Below, one piece after another: positions 34,917-43,195 of a stretch of 64,000 bases of DNA (the first letter of the stretch is position 1; every line of letters starts with the position of its first letter). The stretch lies in the NCBI GenBank assembly GCA_937890825.1, contig CALADS010000068.1, positions 248,001 through 312,000 on the forward strand. The letters run 5' to 3'. The position numbers and the translations under genes were made by a program. The notes beneath the pieces are model-generated. The model had not been told where the DNA came from. It did no database searches and was given only the letters and a program-made list of their open reading frames with translations. The DNA comes from an uncultured Bacteroides sp. Its GTDB lineage: Bacteria; Bacteroidota; Bacteroidia; Bacteroidales; Bacteroidaceae.

Positions 34917-35939
34917 ATGAGTATGAGAATTGGTATATTGACTTCAGGTGGTGACTGTCCGGGTATCAATGCTACGATTCGTGGTGTGTGTAAGACAGCT
35001 ATCAATCATTATGGTATGGAAGTTATAGGTATCCATAGTGGTTTTCAAGGACTTCTTACAAAGGAAGTAGAACGCTTCACTGACAGTTCTCTGTCGGGTT
35101 TGCTGAATCTGGGGGGTACCATGCTGGGCACTTCCAGAGAGAAGCCTTTCAAGCGGGGTGGCATTATCTCGAATGAGGTAGACAAGCCTGCGCTGATAGA
35201 GAAAAATGTACAGGAATTAGGGCTGGACTGTGTAGTATGTATCGGAGGTAACGGTACGCAGAAGACGGCGGCCAAGTTGGCTGCTATGGGATTGAACATC
35301 GTATCGGTGCCCAAGACGATTGATAACGACATATGGGGTACCGATTTTTCCTTCGGCTTTGATTCTGCGGTCAGCATTGCTACCGATGCTATTGACCGTT
35401 TGCATTCCACTGCTAGCTCTCATAAGCGGGTAATGGTAATCGAGGTGATGGGGCATAAGGCTGGTTGGATAGCTTTATATTCTGGTATGGCTGGTGGCGG
35501 TGATGTGATTTTGCTGCCAGAAATTCCTTATGATATACATAAGGTGGGAGATACCATTTTGAATCGTTTGAAGAAAGGCAAACCTTATTCTATTGTGGTG
35601 GTGGCCGAGGGTATTCAGACAGATGGCAGAAAGCGTGCGGCTGAATACATAGCACAGGAAATAGAGTATGAAACGGGTATAGAAACTCGCGAAACAGTGT
35701 TGGGCTATATACAGCGTGGGGGATCACCTACACCGTTCGACCGTAACTTGTCTACCCGTATGGGTGGCCATGCTACGGAACTCATAGCCAATCGTCAGTT
35801 CGGCCGAATGGTTACGCTGAAAGGTGATGAAATTTCTTCCGCTCCGCTCGAAGAAATAGCCGGTAAACTGAAGTTAGTTACCGAAGATCACGACTTAGTT
35901 ATCCAAGGCCGTAGGATGGGTATTTGCTTTGGCCGATGA
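34917..35939 (+). CDS. pfkA: 6-phosphofructokinase, mixed ATP/PPi signature
   Basis: Phosphorylates fructose 6-phosphate in glycolysis (340 aa, cytoplasmic). The phosphoryl-donor loop GGDCPG is at residues 12-17. The position that separates ATP from PPi enzymes (E. coli G104) is Gly in GGNGT (about 108), the ATP type, and the preceding Asp is Asn. The second discriminating position (E. coli G124) is Lys in VPKTIDND (about 132), as in PPi enzymes. Sugar-phosphate motifs EVMGHKAGWIALYSG and GYIQRGGSPTPFDR are intact. This combination is that of the so-called mixed-substrate group III, so the donor is uncertain. The 3' end overlaps rnc by 45 bp, tail to tail. Confidence 0.93.
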   Translation: MSMRIGILTSGGDCPGINATIRGVCKTAINHYGMEVIGIHSGFQGLLTKEVERFTDSSLSGLLNLGGTMLGTSREKPFKRGGIISNEVDKPALIEKNVQELGLDCVVCIGGNGTQKTAAKLAAMGLNIVSVPKTIDNDIWGTDFSFGFDSAVSIATDAIDRLHSTASSHKRVMVIEVMGHKAGWIALYSGMAGGGDVILLPEIPYDIHKVGDTILNRLKKGKPYSIVVVAEGIQTDGRKRAAEYIAQEIEYETGIETRETVLGYIQRGGSPTPFDRNLSTRMGGHATELIANRQFGRMVTLKGDEISSAPLEEIAGKLKLVTEDHDLVIQGRRMGICFGR

Positions 35940-36812
35940 AGAACTATTTGATTCTGCTGGGGCTGAAAGTGTTTCAGTCTCAGCACTATCCAGACTCTCA
36001 TGAGGTGCCGGCTCTGTATGGTCTGCCTGGTTGGCCATTTGGTTATTTTCTTTGGCAGTTAGCATCTCTAGTTTGAATGTCTCGTCTTCCTTGATTTTCT
36101 TCAGTGCCATTTGGGCAGCATTCTGTTGCGACTCTTTCTTGGAATACCCGGTTCCGGTACCCGCTGAAAGTCCTTCTATACGCACTTCCGTATGAAACAT
36201 GGGGTTATAATCTTTATCTAGGAACTGTTCTATCAACTCAAAAGAAACCTCCATTTTGTTCTTTTGGCTCCATTCAATCAGTTTTGATTTGAAATTAACC
36301 TCCTTGCGCGACATCTTTTCCACGTCAATATAGTTTTTGAAGATTTTCTCTTCCATAAACTGCTTGCACCGTTCATAGCCCTGATCTAAATAAATGGCAC
36401 CGATAAAAGCTTCGAAAGCATTGCCATACATATAACTATTATGCGAAGAAGAACGTGAAGAATATTTCACTAATTTGTCCAGTCCGATTTCTACCGCCAG
36501 CTTGTTTAGCGTTTCCCGTTGTACGATTTTCGATCGGGTATTGGTGAGAAAACCTTCCCGGCGGCCTTCAAAATGGCGGTATACGATGTCTCCTACCACT
36601 GCATCAAGTATGGCATCACCTAAAAATTCCAGTCGTTCGTTATTGAGAGGTCGTCCTTTTTCAGAACGTAACGAAGTAGACTTATGCAGCAAGGCCTGCT
36701 GATAAATCTGTATATTGCGGGGATAGAACCCCAAGATTTTATAAAAACAAAGATAAGACTTTCTGTCCTTGTGGAACAGAAGTCTTATCTTGTCTATTTG
36801 ATTGCGTAACAC
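35895..36812 (-). CDS. rnc: Ribonuclease III with long acidic C-terminal tail
   Basis: Double-strand-specific endoribonuclease for rRNA and mRNA processing (305 aa, longer than the ~226 of E. coli). It starts at GTG 36812, 6 bp after the fabF stop codon; there is no ATG before the conserved part. The catalytic signature ERLEFLGDAILDAVVGD is at about 59-75 and the second acidic cluster is YGNAFEAFIGAIYLD. The dsRNA-binding domain is at about 165-240 (GTGTGYSKKESQQNAAQMAL). About 50 low-complexity residues rich in Ser, Ala and Glu follow; the last 14 are encoded opposite the end of pfkA. It is the third gene of acpP-fabF-rnc. Confidence 0.95.
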   Translation of the reverse strand: MLRNQIDKIRLLFHKDRKSYLCFYKILGFYPRNIQIYQQALLHKSTSLRSEKGRPLNNERLEFLGDAILDAVVGDIVYRHFEGRREGFLTNTRSKIVQRETLNKLAVEIGLDKLVKYSSRSSSHNSYMYGNAFEAFIGAIYLDQGYERCKQFMEEKIFKNYIDVEKMSRKEVNFKSKLIEWSQKNKMEVSFELIEQFLDKDYNPMFHTEVRIEGLSAGTGTGYSKKESQQNAAQMALKKIKEDETFKLEMLTAKENNQMANQADHTEPAPHESLDSAETETLSAPAESNSSSSAKANTHPTALDN

Positions 36813-36818
36813 GACTAA

Positions 36819-38081
36819 TTATTCTGCGTATTTTTTGAAGATGACGCATGCATTATGACCTCCAAAACCAAAAGTATTGGATAAAGCTACGTTTACATCA
36901 CGCTTTTGCGCTTTGTTGAACGTAAAGTTCAAGTCATAGTCAATGTTTTCATCATTGTCACCCTCTTCGTGATTAATGGTAGGAGGAATAATGCCGTTCT
37001 TGATAGCCAAGATGCTGGCAATCGCTTCTACAGCACCTGCTGCACCTAGTAAGTGGCCTGTCATAGACTTGGTAGAACTGATGTTCAGTTCATAGGCATG
37101 TTTGCCAAATACGTCCTGAATAGCTTTTACTTCCGAGATATCACCTACCGGAGTAGATGTACCGTGTACATTGATGTAGTCTACATCTTCAGGTTGCATT
37201 TCAGCATCTTCCAATGCGTTTCTCATCACCAGTTTGGCACCCAATCCTTCCGGATGAGAAGCCGTCAGATGGTGCGCATCGGCCGACATACCAACACCGG
37301 CAACTTCTGCATAAATCTTGGCACCGCGTGCTTTGGCGTGTTCCAGTTCTTCCAGTACCAAGCAGCCGCCGCCTTCACCCATGACGAAGCCATCACGGCT
37401 TGCGCTGAACGGGCGAGAAGCTGTCTCGGGAGAGTCGTTGCGAGTAGACAAAGCGTGCATGGCATTAAAACCACCCACACCGCAGGCGGCAATAGCAGCT
37501 TCTGAACCACCGGTTACGATGGCATTGGCTTTGCCTAGACGAATCAGGTTGAATGCATCTGCAATGGCATTTGTAGAAGTGGCGCAAGCTGAACTAACAG
37601 AGTAGTTAGGACCATGGAAGCCATAAAGGATAGAAATCTGTCCGGCAGCAATGTCCGAAATCATTTTCGGGATGAAGAACGGGTTGAATTTCGGTCCCAT
37701 TTCTTTGCGCAGGGCATAATTTCCGGCTTCTTCTTCAAAGGTATGGATACCACCGATACCTGCACCAAAGATAACACCGATTCTGTTCAAATCCTCATTT
37801 TCGACATCAAGACCCGAATCTGTTACAGCCTGTTTGGCCACGCCGATTGCATATTGTGTATACAAGTCCATTTTGCGGGCCTCTTTACGGTCTATATATT
37901 CGTTTGCATTGAAATTCTTCACTTCGCATGCAAATTGTGTCTTGAAAAGTGAAGCGTCGAAATAGGTAATAGGTCCCGCTCCACTAACTCCATTTACAAG
38001 GTTGTCCCAAAATTCCTGGACATTGTTGCCAATGGGGGTAATGGCGCCGAGACCTGTTACTACAACTCTTTTTAATTCCAT
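36819..38081 (-). CDS. fabF: Beta-ketoacyl-ACP synthase II
   Basis: Elongating condensing enzyme of type II fatty acid synthesis (420 aa from ATG 38081; the TTG two codons earlier is unlikely). The catalytic triad is visible: Cys in SSACATS (about 165), His in NVHGTSTPVGD (about 305) and His in TKSMTGHLLGAAG (about 342). The C-terminal NTFGFGGHNA glycine loop is present. It lies 24 bp after acpP and 6 bp before rnc, a usual Bacteroidetes operon. Confidence 0.97.
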   Translation of the reverse strand: MELKRVVVTGLGAITPIGNNVQEFWDNLVNGVSGAGPITYFDASLFKTQFACEVKNFNANEYIDRKEARKMDLYTQYAIGVAKQAVTDSGLDVENEDLNRIGVIFGAGIGGIHTFEEEAGNYALRKEMGPKFNPFFIPKMISDIAAGQISILYGFHGPNYSVSSACATSTNAIADAFNLIRLGKANAIVTGGSEAAIAACGVGGFNAMHALSTRNDSPETASRPFSASRDGFVMGEGGGCLVLEELEHAKARGAKIYAEVAGVGMSADAHHLTASHPEGLGAKLVMRNALEDAEMQPEDVDYINVHGTSTPVGDISEVKAIQDVFGKHAYELNISSTKSMTGHLLGAAGAVEAIASILAIKNGIIPPTINHEEGDNDENIDYDLNFTFNKAQKRDVNVALSNTFGFGGHNACVIFKKYAE

Positions 38082-38105
38082 ATTCAATAAAAGAATGGAT
38101 TAGGA

Positions 38106-38342
38106 TTACTTAGAGTGCTCTTCGATATAAGAAACAGCATCGCCTACAGTACCAATCTTTTCAGCTTGGTCATCAGGAATAGAGATACCGAATTCTTTTT
38201 CGAATTCCATAATCAATTCTACAGTGTCAAGAGAATCTGCTCCGAGGTCATTAGTGAAGCTAGCTTCGTTAGTAACTTCTGATTCTTCAACGCCTAATTT
38301 GTCGACGATAATCGCTTTCACTCTTGATGCAATTTCAGACAT
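38106..38342 (-). CDS. acpP: Acyl carrier protein
   Basis: Carries growing acyl chains in fatty acid and lipid A synthesis (78 aa, standard length). The phosphopantetheine Ser is in LGADSLDTVELIM (about residue 38). The protein is acidic and made of four helices. It is the first gene of acpP-fabF-rnc and is divergent from purN. Confidence 0.98.
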   Translation of the reverse strand: MSEIASRVKAIIVDKLGVEESEVTNEASFTNDLGADSLDTVELIMEFEKEFGISIPDDQAEKIGTVGDAVSYIEEHSK

Positions 38343-38480
38343 AACTTTAAGTTTTTAATTAATAATTAGTTTTATTTCTTTAAATTTGCGGGGGCAAAGA
38401 AATGAATATTTATCGTTTCTAGCAAATATTTAATCAAATAAATGCTGATTTTTGCACAATTTTCACGGTTTTGTGCATAG

Positions 38481-38487
38481 AAGGAGG
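38481..38487 (+). promoter_or_regulatory. Shine-Dalgarno site deciding the purN start
   Basis: AAGGAGG lies 4 bp before ATG 38492. Such a strong site is unusual in Bacteroides. It fixes the start over the upstream TTG at 38471. Confidence 0.6.
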
Positions 38488-38491
38488 GGCT

Positions 38492-39067
38492 ATGAGGAGA
38501 AACATTGCCATTTTAGCTTCCGGTAACGGAACGAATGCCGAGCAGATTATCCGGTATTTTCAGAAGAATGATGTAGCTGAAGTAAAGCTAGTGCTGAGTA
38601 ATCGTCGGCAGGCTTATGTGATGCAGCGTGCCCAAGCCTTGCAGGTAAGGTGCGAGTATGTTCCAAAGGAGGAATGGGTGGAAGGAGAAGCGGTGCTTCG
38701 GCTGTTGCGGGAGTATAGTATTGATTTTCTGGTATTGGCTGGTTTTTTGGCCAAAATACCGGAGGTAGTTTTGCAGGCTTATCCCGAGATGATTGTGAAT
38801 ATCCATCCTTCGTTATTGCCTAAATTTGGTGGAAAGGGCATGTATGGCGATAAGGTGCATCAAGCTGTAGTCGCTGCCGGTGAATCGGAAAGTGGTATTA
38901 CTATTCATTATATAAATGAACGCTATGATGAGGGAGCAGTGATAGCCCAATACCGTTGCCCGGTTTTTCCGTCGGATACTCCTTTGGATGTAGCTGCCCG
39001 GGTGCATGCGTTAGAGTATCGCTATTATCCCGAAGTCATAGAACACCTTCTTCTGGCGGCTAAGTAA
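38492..39067 (+). CDS. purN: Phosphoribosylglycinamide formyltransferase
   Basis: Third step of purine synthesis: transfers formyl from 10-formyl-tetrahydrofolate to GAR (191 aa from ATG 38492). The N-terminal phosphate loop is ILASGNGTNAEQI. Catalytic Asn and His are in MIVNIHPSLLPKFGGKGMYG, and the catalytic Asp fits YINERYDEGAVIAQ. It stands alone, divergent from acpP across about 150 bp. A weak GC-rich hairpin follows at 39161-39200. Confidence 0.96.
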   Translation: MRRNIAILASGNGTNAEQIIRYFQKNDVAEVKLVLSNRRQAYVMQRAQALQVRCEYVPKEEWVEGEAVLRLLREYSIDFLVLAGFLAKIPEVVLQAYPEMIVNIHPSLLPKFGGKGMYGDKVHQAVVAAGESESGITIHYINERYDEGAVIAQYRCPVFPSDTPLDVAARVHALEYRYYPEVIEHLLLAAK

Positions 39068-39160
39068 ACAGTCTGCCCGTCTTCACCGTACCCTCTCCCT
39101 ACCTTCTCCGTATCTGGTCCGTGTGATAGGGTTCGGAGATGAGCCGGGGTTGATACGGCC

Positions 39161-39200
39161 CGGCCAGGGCGTTTATACATAGCAGAGCCTGCCTTGGCCG
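39161..39200 (+). terminator. Weak candidate terminator after purN
   Basis: CGGCCAGGGC (39161-39170) pairs with GCCTTGGCCG (39191-39200) with one mismatch over a 20-nt loop. A GGGCTTTTTAAT stretch lies about 15 bp downstream. It is imperfect; it may instead be the shared end of convergent purN and pdxB. Confidence 0.35.
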
Positions 39201-39226
39201 GTGGATTAAGAAGTCGGGCTTTTTAA

Positions 39227-40285
39227 TCAATATAAGGGAAACGGTAGGGCAGGGTAAGTGTAGGCTTTTTGTTCTCGCCGCAGAGGATAGTCTCCCCGTA
39301 ACTGTTCGAAGCATTCCGGATGAAGTTTCAGAGCCTGGCTGTCTCTGCGTGGGTCGTACATGGCCAGGGCCACTTCAGTCGGGTCTTGGCTATTGAGTAT
39401 GTTGTGTTGCAGGGCAGGTGGTTGGATATGATAGTTGGCTTGTATATGAAAATGCTGGCAGAGGGCATCCAATGCCATGCGTGTGGCATTGGCTTTTCCG
39501 TCGGCAGAATAGCCGGCTATATGCGGCGTGCCCAAAAACACCTTGTTGAGTAGAGTCAAGTTGATACAAGGCTCGTTTTCCCACACATCAATAATGGCAT
39601 CTCGTATGGTGTGGTGCTCCAGTGCTGTGAGCAAAGCTGATGTCTCTATGACTTCTCCGCGTGATGTATTGATGATGAGGGGCTTTTTTTTCAGCGACTG
39701 AAAGAAGTGTTCGTCGCATAGATGGTACGTACGGTATGCTCCTTCTTTGATAAGGGGAACATGAAAGCTTAGTATTTCGCATTTCTCTGCTAAGCTTTGC
39801 AGGTCGGAAAAGATAGCTTTCCCCTCTTTATCAGCCCGAGGAGGGTCGTTCAGCAGTATATTCATACCTAGTCGGCGGCCTACTTCTGCCACTTTACTGC
39901 CCACGTTGCCTGCACCGATTATTCCTAATGTCATGCCTTGTAGCGGTGTGCCGGTAGATTGTTGCCACAGTAACAGGCTCGATTGCACGTATTGCGCTAC
40001 CGATGCGGCGTTGCATCCGGGGGCATTGCTCCAACTTATGCCGGCTTTCCGGCAATAGTCGGTGTCGATGTGATCGAATCCGATGGTAGCGGTAGCGATG
40101 AACGATACCCGGCTGTTTTCCAATAACTCTTTATTGCATTGTGTGCGTGTACGAATAATCAGTGCATCTGCTTCTTTTACCAGGGCGGGTGTAAAGTCTT
40201 TTCCTGCCTTATAGATTACTTCGTCGGCCAGGGTCTCGATGGCTTCCTTAATGAATGGAATTTTGTTGTCTACAATGACTTTCAT
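39227..40285 (-). CDS. pdxB: Erythronate-4-phosphate dehydrogenase
   Basis: NAD-dependent oxidation in the DXP-independent branch of pyridoxal phosphate synthesis (352 aa). It is a D-isomer 2-hydroxyacid dehydrogenase. The Rossmann motif is LGIIGAGNVGSKVAEVG (about 120-136). A catalytic Arg is in INTSRGEVIE and a Glu in VWENEP. The His is in GTPHIAGYSADGKANAT, and that GYSxDGK segment plus the C-terminal DUF3410-type dimer domain is typical of PdxB. Its -7 box (TACCTTTG, 40318-40311) lies back to back with the promoter of the glycan cluster. Confidence 0.94.
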   Translation of the reverse strand: MKVIVDNKIPFIKEAIETLADEVIYKAGKDFTPALVKEADALIIRTRTQCNKELLENSRVSFIATATIGFDHIDTDYCRKAGISWSNAPGCNAASVAQYVQSSLLLWQQSTGTPLQGMTLGIIGAGNVGSKVAEVGRRLGMNILLNDPPRADKEGKAIFSDLQSLAEKCEILSFHVPLIKEGAYRTYHLCDEHFFQSLKKKPLIINTSRGEVIETSALLTALEHHTIRDAIIDVWENEPCINLTLLNKVFLGTPHIAGYSADGKANATRMALDALCQHFHIQANYHIQPPALQHNILNSQDPTEVALAMYDPRRDSQALKLHPECFEQLRGDYPLRREQKAYTYPALPFPLY

Positions 40286-40310
40286 GTATGTATTTGTTCT
40301 GATAGATTTG

Positions 40311-40318
40311 CAAAGGTA
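40311..40318 (-). promoter_or_regulatory. -7 box for pdxB
   Basis: Minus-strand TACCTTTG matches TAnnTTTG, 25 bp before the pdxB ATG. Confidence 0.45.
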
Positions 40319-40340
40319 GCGAATAAATATTAACTAATGG

Positions 40341-40371
40341 TTGCGTGGTTAAAAGAAAATATATACATTTG
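40341..40371 (+). promoter_or_regulatory. Promoter of the lipooligosaccharide gene cluster
   Basis: TTG at 40341-40343 is followed after 20 bp by TACATTTG (40364-40371), a full Bacteroidetes -33/-7 pair. The expected transcription start (about 40378) lies after an in-frame start codon at 40345, so translation should begin at ATG 40402. Confidence 0.65.
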
Positions 40372-40401
40372 TCCTATGTATTTAAAAAGTTTGTTAAAAT
40401 T

Positions 40402-41007
40402 ATGACGTTTAGTAACTCTTGCAATGAAATTTTCTGGAAATCAACCAATGATTACCATGTAACGGATAGTGTTGACGCGCCAATGAACAATCCTTTTGAG
40501 TTGAAAACTATAGAGTATTATCTGTATTTAAAGAATTGGATTGATGCAGTTCAGTGGCATTTTGAAGATATTATCCGTGATCCTCAGATAGATCCGAAGG
40601 AAGCTCTGGTACTGAAGCGTAGAATTGATAAGTCTAATCAAGATCGGACCGACTTGGTAGAGCTGATCGACAGTTATTTTCTGGATAAGTATAAAGATGT
40701 GAAGCCGTTGTCTGATGCTACCATCAATACCGAGAGTCCAGCTTGGGCTGTAGACCGTCTGTCGATTTTGGCTTTGAAGATTTATCATATGCAGCAGGAG
40801 GTGGAGCGGCAGGATACTACGGAGGAACATCGTGCCAAATGCCAGGCTAAGTTGGATGTGTTGTTGGAGCAGCGCAAAGACCTCTCTTCTGCAATAGATC
40901 AGTTGCTGGCCGACATCGAAGCAGGCAAGAAATACATGAAAGTATATAAGCAGATGAAAATGTATAATGACCCGGCTTTGAATCCGGTACTTTATGCAAA
41001 GAAATAA
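40402..41007 (+). CDS. DUF4254 domain-containing protein, first gene of the glycan cluster
   Basis: Protein of 201 aa matching DUF4254 by its NPFELKTIEYYLYLKNWIDAVQWHFED start, AWAVDRLSILALKIYHMQ core and KYMKVYKQMKMYNDPALNP end. It is mainly helical, with heptad-like stretches (about 110-170), and has no signal peptide or membrane segment. It is separated from a GT9 heptosyltransferase-like gene by only 3 bp and begins the transcription unit. A cytoplasmic role linked to surface glycan assembly is likely from context alone. Confidence 0.85.
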   Translation: MTFSNSCNEIFWKSTNDYHVTDSVDAPMNNPFELKTIEYYLYLKNWIDAVQWHFEDIIRDPQIDPKEALVLKRRIDKSNQDRTDLVELIDSYFLDKYKDVKPLSDATINTESPAWAVDRLSILALKIYHMQQEVERQDTTEEHRAKCQAKLDVLLEQRKDLSSAIDQLLADIEAGKKYMKVYKQMKMYNDPALNPVLYAKK

Positions 41008-41010
41008 TCA

Positions 41011-42039
41011 ATGGCGCACATTTTAGTTATCCGCTTTTCAGCCTTGGGTGATGTGGCGATGACTATACCGGTCATTTATTCATTTGCCACGCAGCATCCT
41101 CAACATCAGATTACCGTGTTGAGCCGTGCTGCGTGGCAACAGCTTTTTCAGACCTTGCCTGCCAATGTGCATTTCATGGGGGCAGATTTGGGCGGTGTCC
41201 ATAAAGGAATACGGGGATTGAATCGCCTGTATTCAGAATTAAAGGCTTTGCATGTAGACTGTGTGGCAGATTTTCATCAGGTACTTCGTTCCCGTTACCT
41301 GGGCCTGCGTTTTCGGCTGGCGGGCGTTCCGGTGGCCTCTATCCGGAAGGGAAGGGGGGAGAAAAAGAAACTGGTGCGTCGTAGCGGCAAGGTGAAAGTG
41401 CCTTTAAAGAGTTCTTTCCAGCGATATGCGGATGTGCTTTTGCAGTTGGGCTTTTCTTTCCGGCCAGATTTTACTTCGGTGTACGGTAGTAAGTGGGGCG
41501 ATTTTTCCGAAATCGCTTCGGTGGTGGGTACCAAGACGCAGAAATGGATAGGTATAGCCCCTTTTGCCCAGCATGCAGGTAAAGTTTATCCGCTGGAACT
41601 TCAAGAAAAGATTGTGGCCTATTTTGCTGCTAAGCCCGAAGTGAAGGTATTCTTGTTTGGTGGAGGAAAGAAAGAAAAAGAAGTATTTGAAGCCTGGGTT
41701 CGGAAATACCCGTCTGTTGTTTCCATGGCAGGAAAATTAAATATGCATACAGAACAGGTGCTGATGAGTCATTTGGATGTAATGTTGTCTATGGATTCTG
41801 CCAATATGCATCTGGCTTCTCTGGTTCATGTGCCGGTGGTGTCGGTGTGGGGAGCTACTCATCCCTATGCTGGTTTTATGGGGTGGGGGCAGTCGGTAGA
41901 CCGGGCTGTGCAGTTGGATATGCCTTGCCGTCCTTGTTCCGTGTTTGGACAAAAGCCTTGCTGGCGAGGCGATTATGCCTGTTTGCGGGAAATCAAGCCT
42001 GAATGGGTAATAGAAAAAATAGAGAAAGTGATAGGGTAG
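41011..42039 (+). CDS. Glycosyltransferase family 9 (heptosyltransferase-like)
   Basis: Cytoplasmic LPS-core-type transferase (342 aa). The N-terminus LVIRFSALGDVAMTIPVIYSF is the GT9 acceptor-domain hallmark. In the C-terminal half IGIAPFAQHAGKVYP (about 187-201), the SMDSANMHLASLVHVPVVSVWGATHP segment and a late Cys-rich region (CRPCSVFGQKPCWRGDYAC) are typical of Bacteroidetes members. Bacteroides cores differ from enterobacterial ones, so whether heptose is the donor sugar is not known. It is closely linked to the DUF4254 gene. Confidence 0.93.
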   Translation: MAHILVIRFSALGDVAMTIPVIYSFATQHPQHQITVLSRAAWQQLFQTLPANVHFMGADLGGVHKGIRGLNRLYSELKALHVDCVADFHQVLRSRYLGLRFRLAGVPVASIRKGRGEKKKLVRRSGKVKVPLKSSFQRYADVLLQLGFSFRPDFTSVYGSKWGDFSEIASVVGTKTQKWIGIAPFAQHAGKVYPLELQEKIVAYFAAKPEVKVFLFGGGKKEKEVFEAWVRKYPSVVSMAGKLNMHTEQVLMSHLDVMLSMDSANMHLASLVHVPVVSVWGATHPYAGFMGWGQSVDRAVQLDMPCRPCSVFGQKPCWRGDYACLREIKPEWVIEKIEKVIG

Positions 42040-42102
42040 ATTAGTAAATAGGCAGGAATGCGTTTGTTATCAAAAGCTTTCCTGGAATAAAATGAAACAG
42101 AT

Positions 42103-43161
42103 ATGAATATTTTGGTAACGCATAGGGCTGTAGACCTGACTACTTATAAGATGTTAGGTGAATTATCTAAGAATACATCCTTTAAGATTTATGTTTACGT
42201 TCCTTCAGACAAAGAAGAAAAACAATTGGAAGGTAACTGCATCCCTTTAAGAGGTCCTGTAATCGCTTCCAAGTTCTCATGGAAAGTCATTCAAACCATC
42301 CGCAGATTTATCCGTGAATATCAGATTGACTTAATCTTTTCTCCCAGTACTTCCGGCCTGTCGAATGCGTTGCTGGCCACCCGCGGCACTTCTGTAAAGA
42401 ATGTGGGATATAGAGGTACACAGGCTAAAGTGAAATGGTTTGATCCTACGTATCGCATGGCCTTGCTCCATCCGCGCGTAGACCATATCGTGTGTGAAAC
42501 GGCAGATATCAAGGAGTACTTGTTGCAGTATGTGCCTTCTTCAAAGTTGTCGGTTAGCGTAAAGCCTTTTGCCACGGAGTGGGTGGCAGATGCTTGTCAG
42601 CATCCCAAGCAGGTGGAAGGTATATCAGATGATGATTTCAAGTGTATTTATATAGGAACCACCAAGGGGCGTCCATTCAAGGGATTGACCTACCTGATTA
42701 AGGCCTTTCAACTGTTGAATGCTCCCAAGGCTCATTTGGTGGTTATCGGCGACTACGACAATAGCGACCATGAGCTGGCTCAGCAGGGTCCCTATGCCGA
42801 TCATATTCATTTCTTATGGAACCGTGAAGACGCTATCGATTTTCTGCCTAAGCAGGATTTGTTTATATTGCCTGCTTTGCGCGATGCATCGCCGCGTGTG
42901 GTTCGTGAGGCCATGGCTTGTGGAGTGCCTTGTATTGTGACCGACATTCCGGGAGCTCGTGATTTGATTGTAGACGGGGAGTCTGGGGTGCTGGTTCCTT
43001 CCGGTTCGCCGGAGAAGATAGCAGAAGCCATGCAGGATTTGATGATCCATCGTGACAAACTGCATAGACTGGCGTTGGCTGCCCGTGAACGTATCGTCAA
43101 GGATTTCAGCGTAGAAGCTTACGTGGCTTACTTTGACAAGCTTTTCACGTCGTTAAAATGA
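42103..43161 (+). CDS. Glycosyltransferase family 4
   Basis: GT-B retaining transferase (352 aa). The acceptor half ends near residue 175. The donor half starts at KCIYIGTTKGRPFKGLTYLIKAF. The EX7E-like motif region is PALRDASPRVVREAMACGVPCIV, followed by GARDLIVDGESGVLVPSGSPE. No membrane segment. It lies 63 bp after the GT9 gene and before a Kdo-kinase-type gene, consistent with core oligosaccharide assembly. Confidence 0.92.
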   Translation: MNILVTHRAVDLTTYKMLGELSKNTSFKIYVYVPSDKEEKQLEGNCIPLRGPVIASKFSWKVIQTIRRFIREYQIDLIFSPSTSGLSNALLATRGTSVKNVGYRGTQAKVKWFDPTYRMALLHPRVDHIVCETADIKEYLLQYVPSSKLSVSVKPFATEWVADACQHPKQVEGISDDDFKCIYIGTTKGRPFKGLTYLIKAFQLLNAPKAHLVVIGDYDNSDHELAQQGPYADHIHFLWNREDAIDFLPKQDLFILPALRDASPRVVREAMACGVPCIVTDIPGARDLIVDGESGVLVPSGSPEKIAEAMQDLMIHRDKLHRLALAARERIVKDFSVEAYVAYFDKLFTSLK

Positions 43162-43195
43162 TTGTTTTACATTTGTGTGATAGATTGATAGCTGT

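Noticed and set aside
39068..39226. A small gene or tRNA in the purN-pdxB gap
   Set aside because: No cloverleaf and no open frame with plausible composition; only a weak GC-rich hairpin.
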